DNA of 64,000 nt from CAVWCQ01 sp963753545. Its GTDB lineage: Bacteria > Chloroflexota > Anaerolineae > Aggregatilineales > Aggregatilineaceae. Under the pieces are notes generated by a model that did no database searches, was not told where the DNA came from, and saw nothing but the letters and a program-made list of their open reading frames with translations. The DNA is taken from positions 3,162,001 through 3,226,000 of the forward strand of contig CAVWCQ010000008.1 of the NCBI GenBank assembly GCA_963753545.1, given 5' to 3'. The translations under genes were made by a program, and so were the position numbers. This document shows, piece by piece, positions 8,819 through 17,852 of the stretch; the first letter of the stretch is position 1; the number at the start of each line of letters is the position of its first letter.

Positions 8819-11800
8819 ATGCCGAACTTAGGTGGATTTGAAGTGGTTGGAGAACTGACTGTAGCGGTGCTCAACCAGATATTGGGCAGCGCCTGGGACA
8901 ACAACCTTATTCCACACAGCGTGCAAATCCCAGCCGGAACCAGTTTTAGCTCTTACTCTCTCGCCGCCGGAGTTGTTAATATTCCACGCGGCGGTCTCAG
9001 TTTGACGATGGATGTGCCGGCTAATGGCGTTCGTATCACGCTTCCCTCTGAGGTCCAGGTGGAACTGGCGAATCCCCCAGTACCGAGCGCCCGGCTGTTT
9101 AACATGACCGCCGATATTGTCACGTCAGTGCCGATTGGTGTACTACCGGGAACAATCCATGTGGCAGCCATGCTGGACACTATTCCACGCTCAAGCGTGA
9201 GCGCTACCCTCACCAGCGGCAACCCTGTTCCGCCCCTAACTCTGAGTCTGATCAGTGACTATGTGCACGCCCGCTATCAGGACAACACGATTCCCCATAC
9301 ACAGACCCAGACTGGATTGTCCTTTGGCCTGTGGACTGCTGACACATTCCTGGAAATTTTCGATGATTTCGAGCGTTGCCAGCCGCTCAATTGAGGTATC
9401 GCAGCCGACAGCCACCCAGGTGAAGGTGCGTCTTCCGTTCCATCTGCGCCTCAGCAACCTGCATAGCGCCACTGGTCCTCAGCCCTTATCCCCGATGGGT
9501 ATAACAGGGCGCATTGCTATCCTGGCAAACTTCGAGCTGGGTACTGGAACTCTGACCGTTCACTTCGCATCTGCAACCGTAACGATTGAAGATGTCGCGC
9601 CAGCGGATGGCCAGGAAGGTACCAACTACACGACGAATAAAACGGGCGCTAGCCTGTTCGGGATCGATCTGGAGACACTACTTAAAAATGAAATGCGCTC
9701 TCGCGGTCAGCAAGTTGTGGCTGCTTTGGGCGATAAGACTTTCGCTCTACCTACAGTGAGTTAAATCGAGACATTTATCGCCGATCAAGCGCACAAAGCA
9801 ATAATTGGACAAGGCAATATTTCCCTCTGGACTCCAAATCCGCCACCCGGCGGCGACGTGACCGTGACAGATGTTAAGCCTCTGGCGCTGTCCGATGCCG
9901 TTGCCTTCTGTCTCAATAATCCTGGCGGGAATACAGGGATCATTACCAACTTCATCCCGGCAAGCCGCACCTGTGCTATTGCCATCGATGGTGCGCGCGT
10001 CCTTCAGATGATCCGCGACCAAATCAACAAACCGCAGGATGAGGGAGGCTTCGGAGGACTCCCACACACTGAACATAATATCAATGGGCACGATGCGGTT
10101 GTTCATCGTATCGATGTCTCGCTCGAGAATGGACATATTCGCATCGAAGGCGATGTCACGGTTGTGGATGCTATTGCCTGCGTGGACGTGGATGCCAGTT
10201 TCAGCGCCAACGTGGGACTGCGCTGGGAAGACAATCCCGATGGGACGCAGACCCTTAAACCTTTTGTGATCGGCGATCCTGATGTTGACCTGTCATTGCT
10301 GGCCTGGATTTTGAGTTTTCTCATCGGTTTCATCACTGTCGGCCTTGTAGGCGGGATCATTGCCATCGTCATCGTGGCAGTTGCCGAGGGTATTGCCGAA
10401 AAAATTGGTGGTGTGATTGTTCGCGACGAAATTACCGGGCAGATGAAAGGTATTGGCGCTTGGCCCCAGACGTTGGAGGGCATTGGGGATGTTACAGCCC
10501 GCTTCGAAAATCCGGTTGTGATCGACCCAAACAGCATCATGTTCCCTGACGCATATCAGACCACAGCTATTTTCGCCTCTACCCTCATTGCTTTCGCCGA
10601 AGCTAATGGCCCATATATTGTGGATGCGGGTGCCCCCGTGTCGTTTGTAGGTGGGCCAGTGACCGCAGATACTGATTACCAATGGGACTTTGGCGATGGT
10701 GCGACCTTATCCGGGCGGGTGGCGACCCACACTTATGCTGATGATGGTGTGTACGTGGCTAAACTGACTACCACTGTCAACCAACCCGGCGGCGTAGTCA
10801 CCCGCCAGTTCGCTCTGGTGCGGGCCCGCAATGTTCCACCCGTTGTTGAGGCTGGAGCGGACATGACGATTGATGAAGGTCAGGAAGTGGAATATACAGC
10901 CTCCTTCAGCGATCAGGAATGGCCTGACACCCACACGGCTCTCTTCGATTTTGGCGATGACTCGCTTCCCGTGGAAGGCAAGATTACTGAGACCAACAAT
11001 CCTCCGCGCGCCGAGGGTACTGCCAAGGTTACGCACGCTTACTGCGACAATGGTGTATACACGGTTACGATAGAGGTACACGATGACGACGGCGGAGTAG
11101 GCATCGACCAACGTACAGTAACCGTGCGTAATGTCCCGCCTAAAGTGGATGCGGGCGAAGACATATTCGCTTATCCCGGCTTTCCAGTCAGTTTAGAAGC
11201 ATGCTTTACCGATCCGGGTTGGTGTGATACACACACAGCTTCCTGGGATTTTGGCGATTGCACACCGACAACCCCGGCAGTAGTGCGTGAGAAGAATGAT
11301 CCACCGCAGGCAGTAGGCGTAGCTACCGCAGTGCATGTCTACCAGCACTGCGGCACGAATTTAGCGCGTTGTGCCGTGGTGGACGATGACGGGGGTATTG
11401 GCGAAGACAGCCTGTATGTCCACGTGGTATACCTGAAAAACGCTGGCTTCGAAGAGGGTTTTCGCCAGCGGATGGCGGGCGAGGTAGCCAACGACTGGGA
11501 ACCATATGGTGGTAAAGCAAGCGAACGGACAAATGACTTTGTTGCAGGTGGTGCAGGGCAGATCTTTCAGGCTGAAGAGTTTATCGTCCATGGTGGACAG
11601 CGGTCGCAGCAAATCAACGGTGTAGACAAATTCCGGGCGGGTATCTACCAGTCGATTGGAGCAAATCGCGGCTGGGATTATCAAGTTTCAGTCTGGTACC
11701 ACCTGGACGAGCGCGGCGGCGGCATCTGCCGTCTCGGTGTTGACCCGGCGGGTGGCAGCGATCCTGAGGCAAAGTCCATTATATGGTCCCAGGGCAGCGA

Positions 11801-12413
11801 ACAGCGGGATTGGGCGCAGTTACTGGTTCGTGTCACCGCTACGGTGCGGCGCATTACTATTTTCCTGGAGGTAGACAGCCCAGAGGAACGAGCAGTGGGA
11901 TATTTCGATGATGTTCTCTTGATCCCATACCCTTGTCCGGTGAAGGAATGCGCACCTGAACAGCAGCCCACCGAACGGCAGGCCTGTGTAGATTGGAAAG
12001 ACGAAACGAAGCCGACGCGCCAGCCAGGAGATTACCAGAAGGCCGAGTTTACTTTCAGATCGCTGACTGGCATGCCGCTGATGATTGCCTTTTGGGGCAA
12101 CCCGGCGAACCAGGGTAAGCTGCAGTTCCCGGAAAAGGGAGTTGAGATACTTCTGCCTTTTGAAGCTAATCGGGTGGTTGCTCATGGGATTAGCGGCACG
12201 ACAAGGCCGCTGCAAATGGATGCATTCGATCGTAACGGCGTCCATCTGGGCCGGGTTTTGCAGCAACAGTCCATTCCAACAATGGAAGTCCAGGCAGAAG
12301 GAATCACTACACTGATGATCTCGGGCGGGGGTAACGAAGGACTGTTGATCGATCTGTGTGCTTTCCAGGAAACGGCTGGGTCTGAAGTAGTTAAGTCTGA
12401 GAGGAAGGGATAG
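8819..12413 (+). CDS. Large PKD-repeat protein, interrupted (about 1,197 codons)
   Basis: Reconstructed as one gene. ATG 8819 follows an AGGGG site. One extra A at 9389-9390 shifts frame (removal gives FERCQPLIEVSQPT), and a TAA at 9762 interrupts an otherwise open frame that continues at once as IETFIADQAHKAIIGQ. Order: beta-rich N-terminal region to about 10270; a hydrophobic hairpin (SLLAWILSFLIGFITVGLVG and following, about 10290-10410); three PKD-like repeats with WDFGDG, FDFGDD, WDFGDC (about 10600-11430); a lectin-like beta-sandwich starting KNAGFEEGF (11430-11930); and a final module, CVDW to GITTLMISGGGNEGLLIDLC, shared with the protein at 7305. No N-terminal signal peptide. Alternatively a separate gene starts at GTG 9858. 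Role unknown; binding or scaffold is likely. Confidence 0.7.
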
Positions 12414-12416
12414 GTG

Positions 12417-12752
12417 ATGGCTGAGGAACACAATGTGCACATTGTAAGTTGGCCTTCTGAACCTGCTGAACTGGAGCACCGATTCCGCCCGGGAGAAAAC
12501 ATCCCGGTTTCGATCTCATTTGATCAATCACCCGCGCGGGTGATCATTGGTTCACTGCAAAATAGTCCATTGGCGGTCAACATGAACATGCACTTGCGCG
12601 CTCCGGAAACTCTGCCACTGTGCATTAGTTTATGTGAACCAATCTGCGCGGAGAGTGACTATATCATCGGAATTTCGATATTTGATCGCCCTGTGATCAC
12701 CATTTCGGTCCGCGGCAGGACTCGCTTATTTAGCTGTCAAGAGGAGATGTAG
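12417..12752 (+). CDS. Unknown beta protein, paralogue of the 7305 gene N-terminus
   Basis: 111 residues from ATG 12417 (GTG 12414 is possible; AGGAAGGG lies upstream). It matches residues 1-105 of the protein at 7305 nearly end to end: same opening (VHIVSWPSEPAELEHRFRPG against VTIVAWPKEAATLEHRFLPE), same Cys triplet (PLCISLCEPIC) and same SDYIIGISIFD. It lacks the second module. No signal peptide. It starts 4 bases after the large PKD gene, so translation is probably coupled. Function unknown. Confidence 0.75.
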   Translation: MAEEHNVHIVSWPSEPAELEHRFRPGENIPVSISFDQSPARVIIGSLQNSPLAVNMNMHLRAPETLPLCISLCEPICAESDYIIGISIFDRPVITISVRGRTRLFSCQEEM

Positions 12753-12755
12753 TTC

Positions 12756-13538
12756 ATGGCTGATGATGCAACCACCCAAACCGGAGTCGCCAAAGTCAAG
12801 CGTTCGCGACGCACTCCCAAAAAGAGCGGTGCCCGCCTTAACGAAACGCCCTCTCAAGATATCGAGGGAAAAAGCTCCGCGAGGTTCACAGGACAGTTAG
12901 ACCTGCTGGCAGGCATGGCCGGGACCACCTCTCGCATTGTAAACCGGGCCGCTTCGATTTTGGAGGAGGAGCTCGCTACTGGCATTGGGATCACCCAGAA
13001 CCTCGAGCAGAAGGTTATGGATGTGGATAAGTTGCGTTCTGCCGATTTGCAGGAGGTCATTCAGCGTTTCCGGAAAGATGCGCACGATGTTGTAGATATT
13101 TTAATTGATCTGATGAATGTGGCGACCTCCACGTTGAGTAGCCTGGGCGAACGTGCGGTGAGCATTGGAATACGCGATACACCGCGCCAAATGGGAAATA
13201 ACCGGGCCGAAACGGGAATCCCATCTTTGGCCGTGCCTACTCTGACAAAACCGGGTGAGGTGGTTGAAATTCCATTGACCTTGGAAAATGCAAGCGATAA
13301 GCCGACAGAAGCGTTCTTTTTCCACAGTTCCGACTTGGTGAATACGTCCGGTGAGCGCATCCTTGCCCAACAGATTTCGTTTTCGCCTGAGCGTCTGATT
13401 ATCGAGCCACAGAAATCCACAACGGTAACGGTGATTGTGCGCGTGCCGGAGAACGCTTCGCCAGGTATTTACTCAGGCCTGCTGCAAGCCACGCGCATGG
13501 ATCAACTGCGCGCGGTGCTGTCGATTCAGATCGTTTAG
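12756..13538 (+). CDS. Unknown protein: basic tail, helical middle, C-terminal Ig-like domain
   Basis: 260 residues with no recognised family name. Residues 1-40 are disordered and basic (KVKRSRRTPKKSGARL). Residues about 45-150 are amphipathic helices, probably coiled coil (EEELATGIGITQNLEQKVMD, then DLQEVIQRFRKDAHDVVDIL). Residues about 165-260 look like an Ig-like/NEW3-type beta domain (PGEVVEIPLTLENASDKPTE, then VTVIVRVPENASPGIYSG). No signal peptide. A GAGGAGATG site precedes ATG 12756, 3 bases after the previous stop. A helical assembly domain joined to a beta domain suggests an oligomeric scaffold; this is inference. Confidence 0.75.
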   Translation: MADDATTQTGVAKVKRSRRTPKKSGARLNETPSQDIEGKSSARFTGQLDLLAGMAGTTSRIVNRAASILEEELATGIGITQNLEQKVMDVDKLRSADLQEVIQRFRKDAHDVVDILIDLMNVATSTLSSLGERAVSIGIRDTPRQMGNNRAETGIPSLAVPTLTKPGEVVEIPLTLENASDKPTEAFFFHSSDLVNTSGERILAQQISFSPERLIIEPQKSTTVTVIVRVPENASPGIYSGLLQATRMDQLRAVLSIQIV

Positions 13539-13555
13539 CTGGATTAATTTGGTCT

Positions 13556-14596
13556 ATGAACAGCGCAGAGCGGTCTCAATTTGTTATCTCCATTTTAGAC
13601 CGCTACAAAGCGGTGACGATGGATCGCCTAATGGCTATGTTGCCAGATAAGGAGCCGCGCCGATACCTATATGATCTGGTTCCACTGTATCCCCAACGTT
13701 CTGGAAAGGGTTTACGACCGGCTTTGTGCATCGCTACCTGCTGTGCCTTTGGCAGCAGCGTGCATAGCGTCCTGTTGTCGGCGGTAGCGATTGAGCTATT
13801 CCATAACGCGTTCCTGGTTCACGATGATGTAGAAGATGGCAGCCTCAACCGGCGTGGACGTCCAACGTTGGTCTCCGAATTCGGCCCATCAATCGCTGTT
13901 AACGTTGGCGATGCTATGAATGTCCTTTCTATCCGCCCCCTGATGGAAAACTTAGCCCGGCTTGGACCTACTCTTACATGGCGAGTGTTCACTGAGATCG
14001 AACATATGGTGCATGAGTCCGTAGAAGGACAGGCACTGGAACTGGGATGGGTGCGTGATAACATTTGTGACCTGAGTGATGATGATTACCTGCGTATGAT
14101 ATTGAAGAAAACTTGCTGGTATACCTGTATCCACCCATGCCGCATTGGGGCGCTGGTCGGCTCAGGGGGGATCGCTGATCTGGATCGCTTCAACCGTTTC
14201 GGCTATTTCATGGGGGCGGCGTTCCAGATCCAGGACGATTTACTCAACTTCGCGGGAGATGAGGCGAAATATGGTAAGGAGATTGGAGGAGATATCTGGG
14301 AGGGTAAGCGTACTCTAGTTTTGATCCACACGTTGAATAGTTGTAATACGCGGGAGAAGAAACGATTGCGGCAGTTTCTGTCCATGCCGCGTCCCGAACG
14401 TGCACCTGAGGATGTGGCGTGGGTGTACGAAATAATGGGCAAATACAAAAGCATCGATTATGCGCGGGCGAATGCGCGCCAACTTGCCGGGGCAGCGTTG
14501 AAGGAGTTTGTTGCCGCTTATAGCGATCTGCCAGACAGTGAGGATAAACGCTTTATTGCAAACATTGTGCTTTATATGATCGAGCGAGACTTATAA
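13556..14596 (+). CDS. Polyprenyl (trans-isoprenyl) diphosphate synthase family protein
   Basis: Condenses isopentenyl diphosphate with an allylic diphosphate (GGPP/FPP-synthase superfamily), 346 residues. First Asp-rich motif: AFLVHDDVEDGSLNRRGRPT (DDxxD). Second: FQIQDDLLNFAGDEAKYGKE (DDxxN), followed by GGDIWEGKRTL. The lysine/arginine context near residue 45 (RSGKGLRPALCIA) binds diphosphate. Chain length cannot be read with confidence. It is the last gene of the PKD cluster, 17 bases after the previous stop, and converges on the geranylgeranyl-reductase gene, suggesting a dedicated isoprenoid product. Confidence 0.9.
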   Translation: MNSAERSQFVISILDRYKAVTMDRLMAMLPDKEPRRYLYDLVPLYPQRSGKGLRPALCIATCCAFGSSVHSVLLSAVAIELFHNAFLVHDDVEDGSLNRRGRPTLVSEFGPSIAVNVGDAMNVLSIRPLMENLARLGPTLTWRVFTEIEHMVHESVEGQALELGWVRDNICDLSDDDYLRMILKKTCWYTCIHPCRIGALVGSGGIADLDRFNRFGYFMGAAFQIQDDLLNFAGDEAKYGKEIGGDIWEGKRTLVLIHTLNSCNTREKKRLRQFLSMPRPERAPEDVAWVYEIMGKYKSIDYARANARQLAGAALKEFVAAYSDLPDSEDKRFIANIVLYMIERDL

Positions 14597-14638
14597 CGCC
14601 ACAAGATTATCCCAACCAAGCTGTGGATACTCGCCAAT

Positions 14639-16165
14639 TCAGCGGAGGGAAATCCGCAAAGTAGCTGCCGGATGCGACAGGTCCTGCTTCGAATTATCTT
14701 TTAGTACAAGATGCTGCATCACTTGGCCCGCCAGTTCTGCTGCATTCCAGGCGACTGAGGCTCCCCATTGAGCATACTCTATTGGGTGAAAGGCCGTTTC
14801 TGTTGCCACAGTGAGGCCTGAACTGGCTGTCTGCTTTCCCACACCTATGAGATGCCGTGGCCCGCGCAGAACGTGTTTGACCGCGCCTATACCGAGTGAA
14901 AAGGCAGCCTGCTCGACCGTACCACCTAGAATGCGCGGCTGAATCACGCTGCTGGCTGGTTCCATACCAGCCAAGACACCACCCGTGATGTCAGCGTAGA
15001 CCGGATCGGCGCAAGCGCGTGAAACAATAATGTGCAGTGCTTGCATCCAAATTGGATTCAGACTTCGATTTCGTATAAGCTGGACAATCAGACCCGCTAG
15101 AGCCATGTCATAACGCAGTTCACGATGCACGCGATTGGCATAGGTTTTTAACTTCCTCTGCGTAAAGTCATTGTCCGCCGCCGCTTCCAGGATGGTTTCC
15201 GCTGCCCAACGTCCGCTCAGTAGCGCGTATTGGATTCCCTCTCCATTCAGGGGATTGATTAAACCGGCGGCATCTCCGGTCAGGAGTACACGGTCGGAAA
15301 CAAGAGGCAAAGATGGATTGTACGTAGAGAGCGGCCAGCCTGAGATTTTACCTATTCGGTGAGCATCTGTCAGGCGCTCGCCAAACGCAGGATCTTGTTC
15401 GATGAGTTGATCGAGCAGTTTAGGGAGATGTTCGGTTGCTGTGGGAAGTGTCTCAAGCAACATGCCGATCCCAACGTTTGCTCTCGCCTCTCCCGTCGGG
15501 AACACCCAATAGTAGCCAGGAAAGCACAGACTTGAGAAAAACAGATCGGCCTGATCGAATGGACCTCTGACGCCTTCGTAGTAGGCACGTACAGCAATGA
15601 TACGGTTCCTATCCGACGGAGGCTTGCCGTGCATTTGCCGAGCTACGAGCGAGGTGCTGCCATCAGCACCAATAAGCACACGACCGCGCCACGTACGTGG
15701 CTGTCCACGTTGCTCAGCGTGCAGAGTCACGCCATCCCCGTCTACAGTGTATCCTTTTACACGCCAGCCTTCATAGATCTGGACTCCTGCGGCTCGAGCA
15801 GCGTCAACGATCCAGGCATCTAACTGGGAGCGCGGCACGACCCGACCATGTGCGGGGAGATCCGACATCTCCGGGATTAGGCTGGTAATCACCTTCTTCC
15901 CGTCAATGTGGAGAGAGGCACTATAAATCAAATTGGTTTGCTGGTAAGTGGGGTTTTCGACCACTCCTAGATGCTGCAATTCCACTAACGCGACTGGGCT
16001 TAGAAAATCACCGCACACTTTGTCTCGCGGGAAGGTGTGCTGGTCGACTAAGGTTACTCGCAAGCCGTTACGGGCTAGGTGGGTGGCGGCAGAGGCCCCA
16101 GCTGGTCCTGCACCCACGATCAACACGTCGCAATCGTTGGATGGCTTTATCTTGAGATGAAGCAT
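14639..16165 (-). CDS. Geranylgeranyl reductase family FAD-dependent oxidoreductase
   Basis: 508-residue flavoprotein that in this family reduces isoprenoid double bonds. FAD-binding start VLIVGAGPAGASAATHLARN, then the hallmark PRDKVCGDFLSP near residue 50, and VLLTGDAAGLINPLNGEGIQ around residue 290. About 100 extra C-terminal residues beyond the core end in a hydrophilic tail. It is convergent with the prenyl synthase, 42 bases apart, so the pair probably acts on the same prenyl substrate. It could instead be a halogenase/hydroxylase-like relative, but the KVCGDF motif favours the reductase family. Confidence 0.88.
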   Translation of the reverse strand: MLHLKIKPSNDCDVLIVGAGPAGASAATHLARNGLRVTLVDQHTFPRDKVCGDFLSPVALVELQHLGVVENPTYQQTNLIYSASLHIDGKKVITSLIPEMSDLPAHGRVVPRSQLDAWIVDAARAAGVQIYEGWRVKGYTVDGDGVTLHAEQRGQPRTWRGRVLIGADGSTSLVARQMHGKPPSDRNRIIAVRAYYEGVRGPFDQADLFFSSLCFPGYYWVFPTGEARANVGIGMLLETLPTATEHLPKLLDQLIEQDPAFGERLTDAHRIGKISGWPLSTYNPSLPLVSDRVLLTGDAAGLINPLNGEGIQYALLSGRWAAETILEAAADNDFTQRKLKTYANRVHRELRYDMALAGLIVQLIRNRSLNPIWMQALHIIVSRACADPVYADITGGVLAGMEPASSVIQPRILGGTVEQAAFSLGIGAVKHVLRGPRHLIGVGKQTASSGLTVATETAFHPIEYAQWGASVAWNAAELAGQVMQHLVLKDNSKQDLSHPAATLRISLR

Positions 16166-16439
16166 AGGGCATCCTGGATTAGTAGACGATGTTGAATATT
16201 ATATACCAGATTGTAGTTCCGATCTGAGCGGTGCGTGCGCTGAAACCTCTCTTATCCCGACGGTTCAAAAACGAATCATAGGGATGGTGGACGAGAAACG
16301 AATCATTCGCAATGAGCCACCAAACAGGGTAGAGTTGGTGGTGGTTGCTGCACTATACTGGATAGGGCAACGACTAGAGCGCCGAGGTACTCGCTATACT
16401 TCGGCGCTTGCCGTGATACCCTTAGGGTGAATTTACTCG

Positions 16440-16458
16440 ATCTGGTTGACAACCAGAT
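16440..16458. promoter_or_regulatory. Perfect palindrome upstream of the ROK gene
   Basis: ATCTGGTTG-A-CAACCAGAT, perfect 9-bp arms. The half-site GGTTGACAA recurs at 16483-16491, where it overlaps the -35 box of the ROK promoter. It is a good operator candidate; the binder could be the ROK protein or another regulator. Confidence 0.5.
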
Positions 16459-16484
16459 TCCTTTAAAAGAGCGAATAAAGTTGG

Positions 16485-16513
16485 TTGACAAATATAATGC
16501 ATCATGATAGATT
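16485..16513 (+). promoter_or_regulatory. Sigma-70-type promoter of the ROK gene
   Basis: TTGACA at 16485-16490, a 17-base spacer, and TAGATT at 16508-16513, ending 34 bases before the ROK start. Confidence 0.6.
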
Positions 16514-16525
16514 GTAATCATCTTT

Positions 16526-16544
16526 CTTTATTCAGTAAATAAAG
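16526..16544. promoter_or_regulatory. ROK-type operator candidate at the ROK start
   Basis: CTTTATT-5-AATAAAG inverted repeat ending 3 bases before the ATG, downstream of the promoter. The same arms recur upstream of the sugar-binding-protein gene at 17732-17756, so both are likely sites for the ROK regulator (autoregulation plus operon control). Confidence 0.55.
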
Positions 16545-16547
16545 TAT

Positions 16548-17705
16548 ATGGCCCGACGACAGTTACTTAAAGCAATTAACCGCGCCTTGATCCTCAATGC
16601 CATCAAAAAACATGGGGCTATCGCACGTGCGGATATTGCTGGCGTAACTGGTTTAAGCCCAGCTACCGTGACCGGGTTGACCACTGAACTCATTAAGGAC
16701 AACCTGATTTTCGAGAAAGAAGAAGGGGTATCACGTGGGGGTCGTCCACCCATTATGCTGGCCCTCAATTCGTCTAATCTATATGTGGTTGGCATCAAAT
16801 TGGCAGAAGAGCACGCAGCTTTTGCCCTCACTAATCTGAATGCCGACATTGTAGCCAAGAATACAATCTTGCTAACTGATCGCACACCCGAAAGCACGTC
16901 TGACCAGATCGCAAAGGGGGTACGGGCACTACTTCTGAGTGGGCAAGTGAAGCTCGAACAGCTGATTGGCGTTGGAGTAGGACTGGCCGGGATTGTGGAC
17001 CCAGCAACAGGAACCTGTCTCGTTTCGCCTCATAATGGCTGGCGCGATGTGCCGTTCGCACACCTGCTTGAAGAACGGTTGGATTGCTTGGTCTACGTGG
17101 ATAACAATGTAAATTCCCTGACCCTGGTTGAACTGCTTTATGGATCGGGCCAGCATGTACGTGATTTTCTCGTGGTTACAGTTGGACGTGGTATTGGTAT
17201 GGGGATTGTGGTCAACGGGCAGGTCTACCGCGGGGCGCAGGGCGGCGGCGGCGAATTGGGACATATTGTTGTTGATCCAGAGGGCTTTCTGTGCAACTGC
17301 GGAAACCAGGGATGCCTGGAAACATTCGTCGCAGAACCCTGGTTGGTCCGCTGGGCACAGCTTAAAGGACTCAACGTTAAGGACCCGGACGAACTGCTGT
17401 GCGCAGCACTAGCCAATCACCCTGTAGCTGTAGGCATTTTTGAGCGCGCCGGGCAACTGCTCGGTCAAGCAATGGCAAATCTGGTCAATCTCTTCAATCC
17501 TGAGTTGATTATCATCAGTGGCGAGGGTGTTCGTGCCGGAGATTTTCTCTTTCAGCCTATGAGAGACACGATGAACCGGCATATGTTCGGCCAGCTTGCT
17601 AATAAACTAACAGTCAAGATTGAACCTTTGAGTGATGATACCTGGGCACGGGGTGCGGCAAGTTTGGTTTTAAACAAAGTCTTTAGCGTACCCGAATTAG
17701 AGTAA
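16548..17705 (+). CDS. ROK family transcriptional regulator
   Basis: 385-residue repressor with an N-terminal winged helix (residues about 5-70: NAIKKHGAIARADIAGVTGL, SPATVTGLTTELI) and a ROK sugar-kinase-like domain. The ROK signature ends in GELGHIVVDPEGFLCNCGNQ, followed by GCLETF; the CxCGxxGC cysteines and the His bind zinc. The early GVGVGLAGIVDP matches the ATP/sugar fold. Length is normal for the NagC/XylR class. It precedes, on the same strand, the alpha-glucan importer and hydrolases it presumably represses in the absence of an oligosaccharide or hexose inducer. Confidence 0.93.
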   Translation: MARRQLLKAINRALILNAIKKHGAIARADIAGVTGLSPATVTGLTTELIKDNLIFEKEEGVSRGGRPPIMLALNSSNLYVVGIKLAEEHAAFALTNLNADIVAKNTILLTDRTPESTSDQIAKGVRALLLSGQVKLEQLIGVGVGLAGIVDPATGTCLVSPHNGWRDVPFAHLLEERLDCLVYVDNNVNSLTLVELLYGSGQHVRDFLVVTVGRGIGMGIVVNGQVYRGAQGGGGELGHIVVDPEGFLCNCGNQGCLETFVAEPWLVRWAQLKGLNVKDPDELLCAALANHPVAVGIFERAGQLLGQAMANLVNLFNPELIIISGEGVRAGDFLFQPMRDTMNRHMFGQLANKLTVKIEPLSDDTWARGAASLVLNKVFSVPELE

Positions 17706-17731
17706 TTATTTCTGAGTGTTTTTTTGCCTGG

Positions 17732-17756
17732 ACTTTATTCAATAACAAAATAAAGT
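17732..17756. promoter_or_regulatory. Inverted repeat upstream of the sugar-binding-protein gene
   Basis: ACTTTATT-9-AATAAAGT, perfect 8-bp arms, about 100 bases before the binding-protein ATG. The right arm continues as AATAAAGTTGGT, identical to 16474-16485 upstream of the ROK gene. Candidate ROK operator. Confidence 0.5.
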
Positions 17757-17852
17757 TGGTGCGTGATCACCAGGAGGTGTTCTCATAGAACGATCTAAAA
17801 CCGGTGTCTACTTTCTCGCTATCACAATTATTGCATAGGGAGGCTCCAAATC

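Noticed and set aside
11820..12479. 219-residue minus-strand ORF over the PKD gene end
   Set aside because: It is antisense to well-formed modules, has no ribosome site or recognisable domain, and overlaps two genes.
7305..14596. Encapsulin or gas-vesicle cargo cluster linked to terpene genes
   Set aside because: No protein has an HK97-type shell or gas-vesicle signature; only the prenyl synthase is reminiscent of family 2 encapsulin loci.
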